Of a stretch of 64,000 bases of DNA, positions 23,393-36,800 are shown in pieces (within the stretch, counting starts at the first letter, position 1; every line of letters starts with the position of its first letter). Below the pieces are notes generated by a model, which saw only the letters and a list, made by a program, of their open reading frames with translations, did no database searches and had not been told where the DNA came from. The stretch lies in assembly GCF_000208745.1 (NCBI RefSeq), contig NC_030851.1, forward strand, positions 4,316,598-4,380,597, in the 5' to 3' direction. Made by a program: the position numbers and the translations under genes. The DNA is from Theobroma cacao (lineage: Eukaryota; Streptophyta; Magnoliopsida; Malvales; Malvaceae).

Positions 23393-25639
23393 TTATAACA
23401 ACCAGTATTTGTTTTTACATTCGTAGTAATACGTGAAAATTTATCTTTTATTTAATTATTAATATTTTTGAAGTATAAATAATTAAATTTTTATATATTT
23501 TTTTGAAAATGAAATTTTATAATATTAATAGGTAAATTATTTAAAATTAAGAAATTTTTTTTAATAAAAGTCATTTAATGCAATAAACGTTTTCATTTAC
23601 AAATTAGATAAATTTTATTAATATTTTTGATAAAAAAATTTTAAAACAATAATTTAGAATAAAATAAACAAAAATGTCCATTTTCATTGATAAAAATTTT
23701 TATTTCTATATGTGCTTTTATATAGATTATAGTTATAGATATTCAAGAAGCCATGATTGATACGGATGATTAATTTTTACCTAACAACATCTTACAAGTG
23801 CATTGTTGTGATGGGGGAGGCATTTTTTTATTTAAATAATTTTTAAATTTTGAAAATATTTATATTTTGTTACAGATCTTAATATATATTATACATATAA
23901 GGAGAATATAATCATATATATTTTTAATAATGATAATTCTAATAAAAAAATTAAATATATTAAAAATAATTATTCATAATCTACGTAACTATATCATAAA
24001 TATACTTGCAGGTGTCCGTAATTGATATACTATTATTTTTTAAAATATTTATACTTTATTGTATAATTTACTTTGTGTTATCAAACAAATATATGTATAT
24101 TTATATATCTATAAATGTTCATTATCAAATTTTTTTAATGATAACAATGTCATTTTGAAATAAAATTATCATTCTAAACATAATATAAAAATGATATGAT
24201 TTCATTAAAAAATTTTAATTCATGTAATAACAAATATCATACCTTACCTATATGTATTTATATGATTATTTATAAGCATACTATTCCTAACATAACGTAG
24301 AATAAATGTAGATTTTAAAATCATCCATAGTATTTAGATATATTAGTAATTGATATAATTTGAATATGTTTATTTACATTAATTATGTATACCATTTTTA
24401 ATATAAAATTTTAACTTATTCATAATTGTTTTCCAATAAAATTATTATTTAATCAATTACATAACCATTTTACACCCCTATTTCTTTTTCCTTCCCTCTT
24501 CCCATTTCTTTCTCTATCTTTCCACACCCAAACATTAAAAAAAAAAAAAAACCATGTGACAATCTATTGGCAACTGAAGAGATGAATTGCCAATGAATTG
24601 GAAGTTGTTAATGCAAGTGGAGACAACTTGAATTGTAGGTGGATAGGGTAATCCTCTTTGTTTCTGATACTTACAAATACTACTACTTTTGTATACCGCA
24701 TATGGAAAAGTTCATGCCTTGTCCTTATCTAATAATGGCATTTATTGTGACTATTTTTTGTAAGTATATTAGAAATGAGCCAGCGAATTGGCACATTCCT
24801 TTTTACTTGTTACATTAAAAAAATAAATATTTGCCTAATTAATTTGTCATGATTAAAAAGCTTATCATCAAAGGAAAGATTACTAATATTATATAGCCAC
24901 AATCATGGGAGAAAAGATAAAATCTTTGATTGATTGACAAATTAAGATAGCATGTACCCACTCCCATTAGTTTAATAAATTTAATAGATTCGGCTCGATC
25001 TCACGTGCTAAATTTAATGAATGCATTATTATGGTTAGAGAATATTTTCTTATAATATATTAGTTAATGGTCGATTATTACTTTAAACTATAGATAATAT
25101 TTAATTAATTTAGAAAAGCAGTAAGAGACATTCACTTGGCAAATTCCTTGATAAGATGATGAATAAATAAATTGACGATGACATGAGCCAAATTCATTAG
25201 CATTGATCTCTGTAGAAATGATTTGCAACAAGCACATTGAATTCATGTCTAGTCGAGTTGGATGACTCGTTTTGTCGGCAAACTCAATGTTCTCCTGTAT
25301 TCTAAATTTCGTCGAACTGATCTCCGAGGAATTCCAACGCAATAAATCGTTGAAATCAGATCATGGACAATTTGGTGGGAAAGGAAAATGAAATTCCAGG
25401 ATTCAATTTGGTGGTGAGGGAAAAAAAAAGGAAAAATTTAACAAAGGAAAATTATATAAAGGAAATTTTGGATGGGATTGGTCTTGTTAATTAGCAGATG
25501 TATGCTTTTTGGGTTTGCATTTTAATTTTAATTGATATTGTAATTTATTTATATTGTTAACAATAAAAACATTAATAAATAAATTCTTTTTTTAAAAAAA
25601 TTAAATATTTAATTTATTAATTAATGTATGATTCATTAT
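23393..25639. other. AT-rich spacer, original distal upstream region of organ-specific copy 2
   Basis: Very AT-rich throughout with many simple runs. No gene, RNA or clear element ends recognised. Confidence 0.5.
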
Positions 25640-26085
25640 CTAAATAACAGACAAAACCACAAACAATAATGCTTGACCTTGACTTAAGATCATTAGCAAA
25701 TGATTTCTTCTTTTTTAGACTAAGCAATAATGCTCGGCTTTGGCTCAAAATCCTTAGCAAGAAGACAATCTTTCTTGAGAACAATATCATCACCGTCACC
25801 CTTAGCTTGAAATCAGTACCCAATGGTTTTTTTTTTTTTTAGACCAATATTATCATTGTAAACAGTAATTCTCGGTCCTGGTTCAAAATCATTAGAAAAA
25901 AGAATTATTTTTCTTGAGAACATTATCGTCACTGTAAATAGTAATGCTCGGCCTTGGGTCAAAATCATCAGTGAATGATTTCTTTTCTTTTAAGACCAAT
26001 GTCGTCATTGAAAGCAGTAATACTCAGCCTCGGCTTGAAATCATTAGTAGTGCTCAGTCTTGGCTCGAATTCATTGGCAAGTCAA
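25640..26085 (-). pseudogene. Decayed organ-specific protein repeat array
   Basis: About six degenerate copies of the repeat are readable on the minus strand in shifting frames, e.g. DDFDPRPSITIYSDDN, FEPRLSTTNDFKPRLSITAF, DFEPGPRITVYNDN and KKKKSFANDLKSRSSI. Frames are broken by indels in poly(A)/poly(T) runs and by stops. No signal-peptide exon or EYWRA segment was found on the upstream side. It is therefore a 3' fragment of a third family member, not a functional gene. Confidence 0.8.
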
Positions 26086-29000
26086 TCAATGGTTGGACCT
26101 ATGTACTCTGGTTCACGTAAGTGATTAATGTTTACTACTGGTTCTTGCGTATGACTAGAAATAATTGAGAATCCCTATTAACTAGAATTTGGGTTTATGG
26201 TCTACTTATTCTTGGGGCTTGTGGTTAATTTTATTTGGATTTATCTATGTGATGCAACATGTGTGCAACTGCAAGCTATATCGCCTCCCACATCTCGATG
26301 AACAATAATGACCAATCAGTGAAGGAAACTTATCCTTTTTCTCTTACATACATCACAGAAATCGTTATCCGTACAAAGATTTTGATTTTATTTTTTGTTG
26401 CTTTCTCTTCCATTTAATTAGGTGGAATAAGGAATTAATCAATTAATGATCAACATTCAATTTCAACTTATGATAATTGAAAAATAAAAATCATGGGTTA
26501 ATGTTAAGAGAAACCATCAATTTGTCTGTCATTCATCAAATTTATTAAGTTTTAATTTCAAAGTCTAATAATGCTTGACCATGCAACTAAATTACACAAG
26601 CAATTATTGGAATCATTTAAAATCTGTTAATTAGAAAAATATTGAAAGGGACTAAAGAAAGCTAAAAGTAGTAACCTTCTTTGGATTCTTCGAAATGTGG
26701 GTATGCTCCCTCAAGTCAAAGATACTTTATTTCATTATTTGCGGAAGTTGCTAAAACAGAGAAAAGTAGACCATCCTTTTTGGAAGATGATCCAAAATCT
26801 ATTATACATTCATCTTTAATTCGAATCCATGCCACCCAAAAAAGAAAGGGAATAGAAAATGATTTACTCAAGCAACCTTGTGTAATGGATAAACGATGCC
26901 AGCTAATTTGTGCATGTAATCAATGCTTAATACCTGTCTTGCTCTTATAAATGCGTGACAAACAAAATCAAACAGCACTTACAATTATAAAGTTGTGACT
27001 GTTTTTAGTACTTTCCAAAGTAGTCATGATTTCCATCTGGTGTTTATTTAATTTGTTAAAGCTTTAGATTTGGAGCAAAGTTTAAAGATTCAAATCTTAT
27101 TAGCAATATAGTAATAGGTCGACATAGTAGTGGCATGCCATATTCATCTTATTTTCATGCTTGGAAATATGCATGCAGTCAAAACAATCGTAAAAGATAC
27201 TGTCCAATCCTTGTCTCGGCGATATCCCCTCCCATTATAGTAAAAGATTCGCTTTATTATATGAAATCTATTGATTATATGACAGACAAAGCAATCCTGA
27301 TTAAGGATTTTGTTTTCTAGTACATTAAAGTTTGGTAATATCTTTGATTAAGTAAAAGTTGTCGAATATGGTGGCTAGTCACTTCAAGATTTTTTATTTT
27401 CCAGCACATTGAATTCGTGCACTATATGCATGTGACTCAATATCTGCAAGCTTCTCCGATCCTTTAGCCTTTTCATCATTTGGACTTTGTTCTTGAAAAA
27501 CTTTGCTAATTGTTTTGATGAATTTGGGAATTTAGCTAACTAGACTAAATTTTGAATGAAAATTATGTTAAATTTGTAATTTATACTAATTTAATATCTA
27601 TCATAATAAAAATTTAAAATATAAAAATATATTCGATTCTTGATACATAATTTGACAGCAAAAATAATACTATTCAGATAATTGTTGGATTTCAATGTAC
27701 TAAGATTTTTCTCTTTTTTATTTATATATTCTCTAATGGATGAGAATTTTAATATTATTGCTTAAACAAGAAACCTAACTTTATTTGTATTTACTGGATC
27801 TTTAAATCTAATCATTATTATAAGATTTAAAATTTTTTACACTGGCCTATACTTTTGAACTAACATATAGTATTGAAATTTAACTCGCTTTATTAAATCC
27901 TATTATGAATAATAATAGTATTTCTTTATTAAAATTAAATTAACTTAATTCGATTTTGATTAAATATAAAAAATAAATAATATAAATCCATACTTTAATT
28001 CTAAAAAAAAATCCAACAAATTATTTATGAAATAAACTCTGAGTAAATACTGCTAGTATCAAATATCAAGCACGAGGCATTTCAATGGCAAAAATATATA
28101 AAAGCTGGGGGAATTGCTTTTATATTATCGAATGTTAAATTGATGGAGACAAGAGATTTTTCTTTACCCCTTTTCCTGGTGTCGCTTTTACACAGATCTG
28201 ACACCCCACCTGCAATCATTCTTCAATTTAGAAATATAGACAGGAGACACAAAAGGAGAATGCATGGGTGAAAAGGCAACATAATCTCAATCAGGTTGTG
28301 TTTTCTGACTAGACCGAAATTAATTTATTTGATTTTGAGCCCATGTTTGATTTGACATGTCACAATAATGCAATGAATTTCACAGGTATAAAATAAATAT
28401 TGAATTTCATGGTGACAAGATTTAGTGAAAATTTAACACTGGCTGTTATGGTATGTTTATCGTCTTTTAATCTTATATGGGTCTTATTGAATTATAAGTT
28501 TGCGTTAAACTTTTATGATGTGACGCTATTGATTCTAGTTTTAGTGACAATAAGACCCTGAAATATGACAAAGCCTTGAATTTGAAATAAAATTTACCAT
28601 TACCTTTGTCATCTTGCATATGAGATTCTTAATTATCTTTGCGTTGTATTTTTCTTGTTGAAACTAATGCTGTTGCCTAGCTCCAGCTTGGGTAGGTGAA
28701 GCATTCACTAGTTAGATATTTGAACATTCAACTTCTTCAATGATTGAGCAAAATTAACATGATCCTTTGATAGAAGAACAGGCTACATGCTTGGGACGGT
28801 TTCTAAGCATATTTAACCTTTAGTCAATAATTTTGATAGAAGAATAGGTTTCAAAAGAATCTATTTTACGAAAAAGTTATCTGAAGTGTACTTTTTTAAG
28901 CTCAGGTGTCCGAACAAAGTTTAAAGCTCAAAGATAAGAAAAATAAGGCTTTTTAATATAAAGATATTATTGTCTTTTTAATGAAAATTATAAGGTTTTT

Positions 29001-29264
29001 ATTATTTTTTGGGAAAATTTAACATTGTTAACTCTTATGAAAATTGTAATAAAATTTTAATTGATAAAAGTGTTATGTGGAAAAAATATCATATTCTATT
29101 CTATGTTAATAATTATCAATAGCACTACTAATATGGCATTAGACTATCTGTCTACCTCTAGTTCTCTACCGCACTCTTATGTTTCTTTATGTTCATCTCC
29201 GTTCCCTCTTTGTAAAAGGAGAAGATAGCTGAAAGTGGAAGAAATTTGCTATAGAAGAAGGAGA
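26086..29264. other. AT-rich spacer upstream of BURP gene
   Basis: No gene supported. A 90-codon open frame at 26681-26950 has no recognisable motif and no splice or family support. Confidence 0.5.
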
Positions 29265-30583
29265 ATGAAATTTGTTTCTTGCAGCAGCTTTCTTATCCTC
29301 CTACTTGTCATGGTAATACTTAAAACTCTCTGCTTCATTCATTTCGCAAGCTAGATACCTCTGTTAATCTGATGAGAGCTGAAGCGGTATGGTAGTATCT
29401 GCAAGCTCCCGAATCTGGGTGAGATTAACGAATGACTACAACAAAAACGAAATATGTATAAACATAAAATGTTTTTAAGATCTTTTGATGTTGACAACTT
29501 AATATCTGTATAGTTAATGATTTATATATATGCTGTATATTGACATTTTTGCAGCATGCTCATGCAAGTGGAGCTAGGGAGATGGCTGATGACCATTCGA
29601 AAGACTTGATAAATCACGATCATGGAAGCAAGCAGGTAAAATTGCAGGGGCTCTCCGATGTCGTGAATGGGAATGAAATCAGAAATGAGGTTCAGGGCGT
29701 AGAGAGGCTCGTGGATGATGACGGAATCCCTAAGGGAAATAATGTTTTAAGACTCCCTAGCATGGACTATGATCGGCACGGCGAAGATGATAGCAGTACT
29801 GTCCAAACTAGGGGACATGCCCATCAACATGCTATGTTTGACAATCATGTCGGGGAGATTCATCATGCTCATCTGTCAGCCCACATGAATCACATGGATC
29901 GTTCATTGATGGTGTTTTTTATCTTGAATGATCTTAAGGTTGGCAAATCGATGCCGATATATTTTCCTAAGAATGACCCTTCAACATCTCCCCACTTGCT
30001 GCCTAGAGAAGAAGCCGATTCCATTCCTTTCTCATTAAAAGAACTTCCTTACCTGCTTCGATTCTTCTCCTTCTTACAAGACTCTCCCCAAGCCAAAGCA
30101 ATGGAAGATACACTGAGAGAATGTGAAACTAAAGCCATCAAAGGGGAGACCAAATTCTGTGCTACCTCTTTAGAATCGATGCTTGATTTTGCACGCAGCA
30201 TCTTCGGATTGAACTCCCATTTCAAAATTCTGACAACTGCACATCTTACAAAGTCAAGTACCCTTTTCCAGAACTATACTATATTAGCAACACCACAGGA
30301 AACATCTGCTCCAAAGATGGTAGCATGTCACACCATGCCATACCCTTATGCAGTGCTCTATTGCCATAGCCAGGAGACACAGAACAAGGTGTTTAAGGTG
30401 TCACTGGGCGGTGATAATGGAGATAGAGCGGAGGCGGTTGCTGTCTGTCACATGGATACTTCTCAATGGACCCGCAATCATGTGTCGTTTCGTGTGTTGG
30501 GGATTGAACCAGGGACCCCTGGTGTCTGCCATTTCTTCCCAGCAGACAATTTCGTATTGATTCCAGTGCCTACTCACCCTTGA
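29265..30583 (+). CDS. BURP-domain protein with histidine-rich region
   Basis: Secreted plant protein of the BURP family (BNM2/USP/RD22/PG-beta group). Exon 1 (29265-29312) encodes MKFVSCSSFLILLLVM, a signal peptide; exon 2 (29555-30583) joins in phase, giving 358 residues. The central part is acidic and then His-rich (HAHQHAMFDNH, HHAHLSAHMNHM). The BURP domain starts at about MVFFILNDLKVGKSMPIYF, contains FCATSLESMLDFA, and ends with the diagnostic spaced CH pairs: ACHTMPYPYAVLYCHSQ, VAVCHMDTSQW and GVCHFFPADNF. All four CH dipeptides are present, so the domain looks intact. It has no RD22-type or PG-beta-type long repeats, so a BNM2-like or seed-protein-like role fits best; the exact subgroup is inference. 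Confidence 0.93.
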
Positions 30584-31440
30584 CTGGAATGTTTCTATAA
30601 CGAGACAATTTAGTATAAACAGTACTTGTCCTGTGACTCGCCTAATGCCTATACATACCTAGTTGATGGCTTGAGCGAATCAGTGTTATATGTAAGGATG
30701 TCGCTTTTATAAAGGTGTGTATTGTTGTATAATATTTGCTAGATTTTGGACCTGATATTAACAACCCAATAAAATAATTTTGCCTAGCCGAGTTGTCCCT
30801 CCTGCTATGTTGAACCACGGCTTGATAATGGTTTCTGGACAGGCCGAAGAACTGTCTCCATCCCCATATATGCTGCTAGGTTATGTCTGCGTTTAGGTTG
30901 GTTCCATCTCTTTTTTTTTTTTTGGTACAAATATTTACTGGACATGTTAAAAATCGATGGAAGAAGTCTAAAATTGAGAATACTTCTTTAAACAAGGAAA
31001 GCAAAGAACTAAAACCCATCGCTCTCACTTGCTTTAGGAACTTAGAAAGTACTGGTGTCAGAAATGGATTCACAAATCTTTCTACAACGAACTTTGGGTT
31101 CTTGAACTCGTTTTAGTCCCCACAAGGAGTTTCATGAGAATTTCATAGTCAGCTTATTACTCATATATATTCATAAATCATATATTGAATGATCACTTAT
31201 TTTAACATTCTTTTATTTTGCTTGAGATTAAACCTCATAGATAGGTGAATATATATATTTTAAAGTTGATTCAATTGTTGCAACACCTGAATTTTTTTTA
31301 CAAAATAACTTCAAACATGAGCGTGGAAGCACGCAAAGCATACATTCATGAGTTATCATTGATATTACAAACTGGTTAAGCATGATACATCATTTTGGTA
31401 GAACCACAGTGGGTCGGATTCTTAGCTTTAGGTTAATATT
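30584..31440. other. BURP 3' flank and spacer
   Basis: The first ~200 bases should be the BURP 3'-UTR. No gene seen in the rest. Confidence 0.5.
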
Positions 31441-31444
31441 AAGC

Positions 31445-31620
31445 ACCTTCTTGATAAATACAAAGAGGGTCGGGTTTTGGCTCAAAATCCCTAACAAAGG
31501 GCTGCTTTAACTTTGAGATTGACTGATAGAGCATCTTTTAGGTAGTAGAGTGGGTCGAGTTTGGTTCAAAGTTCTTATCAATGGATTTCTCTCAGCTTTA
31601 GGTTGAGCATCTCCTTGGTA
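31445..31620 (-). pseudogene. Organ-specific protein repeat relic
   Basis: On the minus strand one unit reads KQPFVRDFEPKPDPLCIY, close to the family's FVKDFEPGHGATAY unit. A second, more decayed unit lies on the upstream side at about 31545-31620. It is too short and broken to be functional. Confidence 0.55.
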
Positions 31621-32047
31621 AATTCACTCCAATTATGATAATGAACAATTAAAATAATAATTAATGCTACTTATATAGTAACGTAAATGTTAAAATTAGT
31701 TTCAATTTTTTTATTTTAATTATAATGTAAATGTTAAAATTGATTTTCATTTTTTATTTTGTTCAAAAAACTAATTATTTGATTTTTTATATGGTAAATG
31801 TAATATGCTTGTACATTTATTTCATTAGATTATATGTTTTATTAAAAAAAAATTTATGTCATACTTTTATTTCTATCAATTCAAAAAATAAAGAAATGAA
31901 AGTCAACTATATAAAAGTAAATTCTTGAAAGACTTAATTGATTATATCAACAATAATATGATTGTATGAACATAAAATAAATGTAATTAATATTAATTAC
32001 TACTTTGTAAATATTATGAATAATTGTAAAATATACCGATATTAGAT
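31621..32047. other. AT-rich spacer
   Basis: No gene or defined repeat recognised. Confidence 0.5.
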
Positions 32048-33572
32048 ATATGATCAAAATACCCCCAACAGTCCTTGTATCATACATTTTCTTTAATTTA
32101 ATCCCTCTACTCAAAATCATAACAATTTAATTTATCGATTTGGGAATTACTCTAATTTTGTTCTTCCCTTTAATGGTATTCAATTTAATTGTTAAAGGTA
32201 ATGACGTCAATGCTGACGTGATTGATTTCGATGATGTGGCAGCATATGTGTGGCAGACATGCCGATGTGGCATTGCCACGTCACCCCAAATCGTCTGAAA
32301 ATGTCAATGCCACATGGCACTAACATGCTAATGTGTCAGAGGGATTAAATTGAAGAACAATATGTTCCTTGGACTAAATTAAACCCAAAATATATATTTT
32401 TAAATATAAAGTATATATATATATATATATTTAGCTCACATTTAAGATTATTGAATGTCTTTTTTTGTTAATATCATTTCAATAATACATATATTGAACT
32501 AATATAAAATAAAAATACAAATGGAGCCATATATTAGCTTTATTCTAATTGCTTTCAAAGGTACTTTGATAGTTATAATATATACTTATTAAATAATACA
32601 TTTGAAATGGAGCCATACAATTATCAAAGTATACATAAATATATACTTTATATTATAAATAATACATTTGAAATGGTACCATACATTAGCTTTAATCTAA
32701 TTGCTTTCAGAGATACTTTGATAGTTATAATATATACTTGATTAAATAATACATTTGAAATGAAGCCATATAGCTATCAAAGTATACATATAATATATAT
32801 TGTATATTATAAATAATACATTTGAAATGGAGCCATATATTAACTTTATGCTAATTGCTTTCAAAGATATTTTGATAGATATAATATATAATTTGGTTAA
32901 ATAATACATTTGAAATGGAGCCATATATTAACTTTATGCTAATTGCTTTTAAAGGTACTTTGATAGTTATAATATATACTTGATTAAATAATGCATTTGA
33001 AATGGAGCCATGTAACTATCAAAGTACATTTGAAAGCAATTAGCATATAGCTAATATATGGCTCCATTTTTATATATTTTTATATTAGTTCAATATATGC
33101 ATTATTGAAATGATACTAATAAGAAAATACACTTAATAATTTGAAATGTGAACTAAAATATATATATTCTTTATATTTTAAAAAAAATTATATTTTTAAA
33201 TTCAATTTAATCCCTATATACTAAATATTTATTCAATTTAATCCTTGTATCATTTTTTTTTTCAATTTAATCTCTTTGACATGTCTGCATGTCAGAGCCA
33301 CATGACATTAACATTTTTAGACGATGAGGGTGATGTGGCACTTGCCACATCAACATGTTGACCACACATATGCTGTCACATCATTAAAATTTATCACGTC
33401 AATATCACATCAGTTCTGACATCATCATCTTTAATAGTTGAATTGAATACTTAAAAAAAAATACTTTGAAGTAATTTTCAAAATTAATAAACTAAATTAT
33501 TATAATTTTAAATAGAAAGATTAAATAAAAAAATACATAATACATAAACTACTAGGATATTTTAACCTAGAT
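32048..33572. mobile_element. Nested inverted-repeat element (long-TIR MITE or foldback type)
   Basis: The left arm (about 32048-32560) is the imperfect reverse complement of the right arm (about 33022-33572). For example left CAGCATATGTGTGGCAGACA pairs with right TGTTGACCACACATATGCTG; AATGCCACATGGCAC pairs with GAGCCACATGACATT; TCATTTCAATAATACATATA pairs with TATATGCATTATTGAAATGA. The centre holds six direct copies of a CATTTGAAATGGAGCCATA-type core. No protein is encoded. Ends and target duplication could not be fixed. A transcript through it would fold into a hairpin several hundred base pairs long. Confidence 0.8.
32590..33022. repeat. Internal direct repeats in the inverted-repeat element
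   Basis: Six cores of CATTTGAAATGG(A)GCCATA alternate with ATCAAAGTATACATA-type and TACTTTGATAGTTATAATAT-type segments. The spacers are themselves mutually inverted. Confidence 0.75.
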
Positions 33573-33845
33573 ATATATGTGCATATATAAAAACAATTTT
33601 CTATCTGCAAAAATCCACAAACAAAATTTTAGTAGATATTTATGATTACATAAAAATATAATAATGTAATTACTTAAAAATCTTGCTTGTTGCTACAAAT
33701 ATCGAGAGGGTTACCAAGCCAACCCGGAATAGTCGGTTACCCGCGGTGAACCGACATTCCCAAACGTCCATCCGACCTGAACAATCTTTACAACGTTCAA
33801 AACTGAACCAGACATAAGTAAAACACTCGACAAAACTATCTTTAG

Positions 33846-36800
33846 ATGGAGATATCGTCCCTTCTTGGTACTGGGTTTCACCTCCAAATTCTCACCTTTC
33901 CATCACCGTCGTCTTTTCCCAGAATTCCTTCCCTGTCCCCTCCCACCCCAAGAGCCAGCATCTCTAATCTCAACTCGGCAACATCAACGACAGCAACTCC
34001 CGTTAAAGAACCCAATCCTACTCGGCCTCACTCCAAGTCTTACTTACAAAGAAAATCCGCTCTTCTTGAAGTCCAACAATCTTCTGATTTGAACTCTGCC
34101 CTTCAAAATTTTGGTGGAATTTTAAAGCCGCAAGACTTGAATGTAATTATACGACATTTCGGGAAGTTAGGCAAATGGCACCATCTTTCTGAGGTACCCA
34201 AAGTTTATATGTTTTCAATATCAAATAGTATTTTGGTTGAATGTAGTTTGATTCTATGTTTTGGGATAATTGCATTTGCAGCTATTTGCTTGGATGCAGC
34301 AGCATGGGAAGACCAATGGTTCATCTTATAGCAGTTATATAAAAATTATGGGGAAAAAACTCAGCCCTATTAAAGCCTTGGAAATTTACAATAGCATTCC
34401 GGATGAATCAACTAGAATCAATGTTTTTATATGTAATTCTCTGCTTAGTTCTTTGGTTAGGAATGGCAAATTCGAGAGTGGTATCAAATTGTTTGATAAG
34501 ATGAAGCAGGATGGCCTAACCCCAGATTCTGTCACCTATAACACGGTATGCCTAATAATGCAACTCAAATTATGCAGTTTTAATTATGGTTTAGCTAATT
34601 TCAACATTAGGCAAATTGTAGTACAAAACTTTAATGGTTGTTATTGTTTTGTCATCCTTAGTTGTTGGCAGGTTGCATTAAAATCAAACATGGGCATTCT
34701 AAGGCGTTAGAGTTGATTAAGGAGTTGAAATATAATGGTTTGAAAATGGACAGTGTGATGTATGGAACTCTTTTGGCTGTTTGTGCTTCGAGTGGTCTTC
34801 ATGAAGAAGCTCAAAACTACTTTAACCAGATGAGGGAGGAAGGTCATTCACCTAATTTATATCATTACAGCTCTTTACTTAATGCTTACTCTTATGATGG
34901 AAATTACCGTAAGGCTGATGAGTTGGTGGAGCAAATGAAATCTTCAGGGTTAGTACCAAACAAGGTTTGTTTTTTGTGTTATCTAGTCAGATTTCGAAGT
35001 TGCATTAGGGGTATAGTTAGTGTGAGGTGCATATAAATTTATGTTCTTTTATCTTATTTTGAAAATGCTTGCAGGTTATACTGACAACTTTATTAAAGGT
35101 ATATGTTAGAGGAGGCTTGTTTGAAAAATCAACAGAACTATTAGCTGAATTGGAAGCTTTGGGCTACGCTGAAGATGAGGTACTTTGAACAATTTTGTCT
35201 CATGTTGGTGCCTGGTCAAAGATGAGATGTGAACCTTAATAAAGATATGAGTTTAAAGTTTCAATATCATTTTTGTCTATAACTGGCTGATGTATGTTTA
35301 AGCTTTATCAGCTGCAGCAATCATCAATTACCTTTCTTTCATGGTTTTATAAGTGAATATCTTGACTCATTAGATGCAAATCGATCTGTAGATGCCTTAC
35401 TGTTTATTGATGGATGGTCTTTCAAAAGCTGGGCGTCTAGATGAAGCAAGATCAGTTTTTGTTGAAATGCAGCAAAAATGTGTCAAATCTGGTGAGTTTC
35501 CTTTAAGAGATTGAGCCTACCTTTGTTAAGTACTGAGAGATGAAGGACCACTGCCTAAGGATTTAAGGCATGCTTACCTTGCATCACTGAGAAATAAGAA
35601 TAATGATCTATGTGATTTCCTTGTGATTATAGTTTTGCATGCTATGTTGAAGTTTCATCTCCCCTTGTTTTGATTCCCAGTACTTGGAAACGTTTTTATA
35701 TGCTGCAGATGGATATTCCCATAGCATCATGATCTCAGCTCTGTGCCGAGCTGGGCTTTTTGAAGAGGCAAAGGAGTTGGCCCAAGATTTTGAAGCCAAG
35801 TATAACAAGTATGACCTGGTAATGTTAAATACAATGCTTTGTGCCTACTGCAGAGCAGGTGAGATGGAGAGTGTAATGCAAACAATGAAGAAGATGGATG
35901 AACTTGCAATCAGTCCAGATTATAACACCTTTCGTATCCTGATAAAATATTTCTGTAAGGAGAAATTATATCTTCTTGCTTATAAGACCATGGCGGACAT
36001 GCATGGTAAAGGCTATCATCCAGAGGAGGTATGAGACATTCTAATTTTGTAGATCTTATTAAGAATGCTAGTGTGCAACTCTTTTCTTTTCTTTTGTCTT
36101 TTTTTTCCTCAGCAAATATAATGTGCAACTCTTTTCTTGGTTCCTAAATTGCAAATCACAGTTAGAGAACGGCACAACTGACCTAACCCTATGAGCTTCT
36201 TCACTGTGAACGTTGTCTAGAGCACTCTGATAACTTATTTCATTCTTTCAGAACAATGTTTTATATTTCCAGTCTTATGGGACTATCTAATTTGGTTGCC
36301 TGCCATTGTTACTGCATTAACTGCCATAATAATAATCTTTAGAATGATTCTTTTCATCCACCACATAATTCTAATCTCCAACTGTACTTTTTGTGCAAAT
36401 GTGTGTACAGGCTGTTTCTTTTCAATCTTGTTTGCTCAACTTTTGGTCATTGAAGTTGCTGCTGAACATGTTACTTACTGACATAGGTCATGTTAAATGG
36501 TGTCTACCAAACTTGTTATTAGTTTTATTTCAATGAGAGTTCTACAGTTAGTGCATGGCAATGATGATGGAATGAGTTTCAGTACTTGATATGCGCATCT
36601 TATTTTTTTTTGGAATCAAGTTAAACTAAGGAATCACATTAGAAACTTATAATTCTTTGTTATATGCAGGAACTTTGCTCCTCCTTAATTTTTCAACTCA
36701 GTAAAATGAAAGCCCATTTGGAAGCATTTTCTGTTTACAATATGTTGAGGTATAGCAAAAGAGCAATGTGCAAGGCCCTTCACGAGAAAATTCTGCATAT

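Noticed and set aside
26681..26950. 90-codon open frame on the plus strand
   Set aside because: No recognisable motif, no paralogue in the window and no sign of splicing partners; AT-rich context gives such frames by chance.
32590..33022. Central repeats read as a CRISPR-like array
   Set aside because: Spacers are themselves related and inverted, the units are AT-rich and irregular, and the host is a plant nuclear genome.
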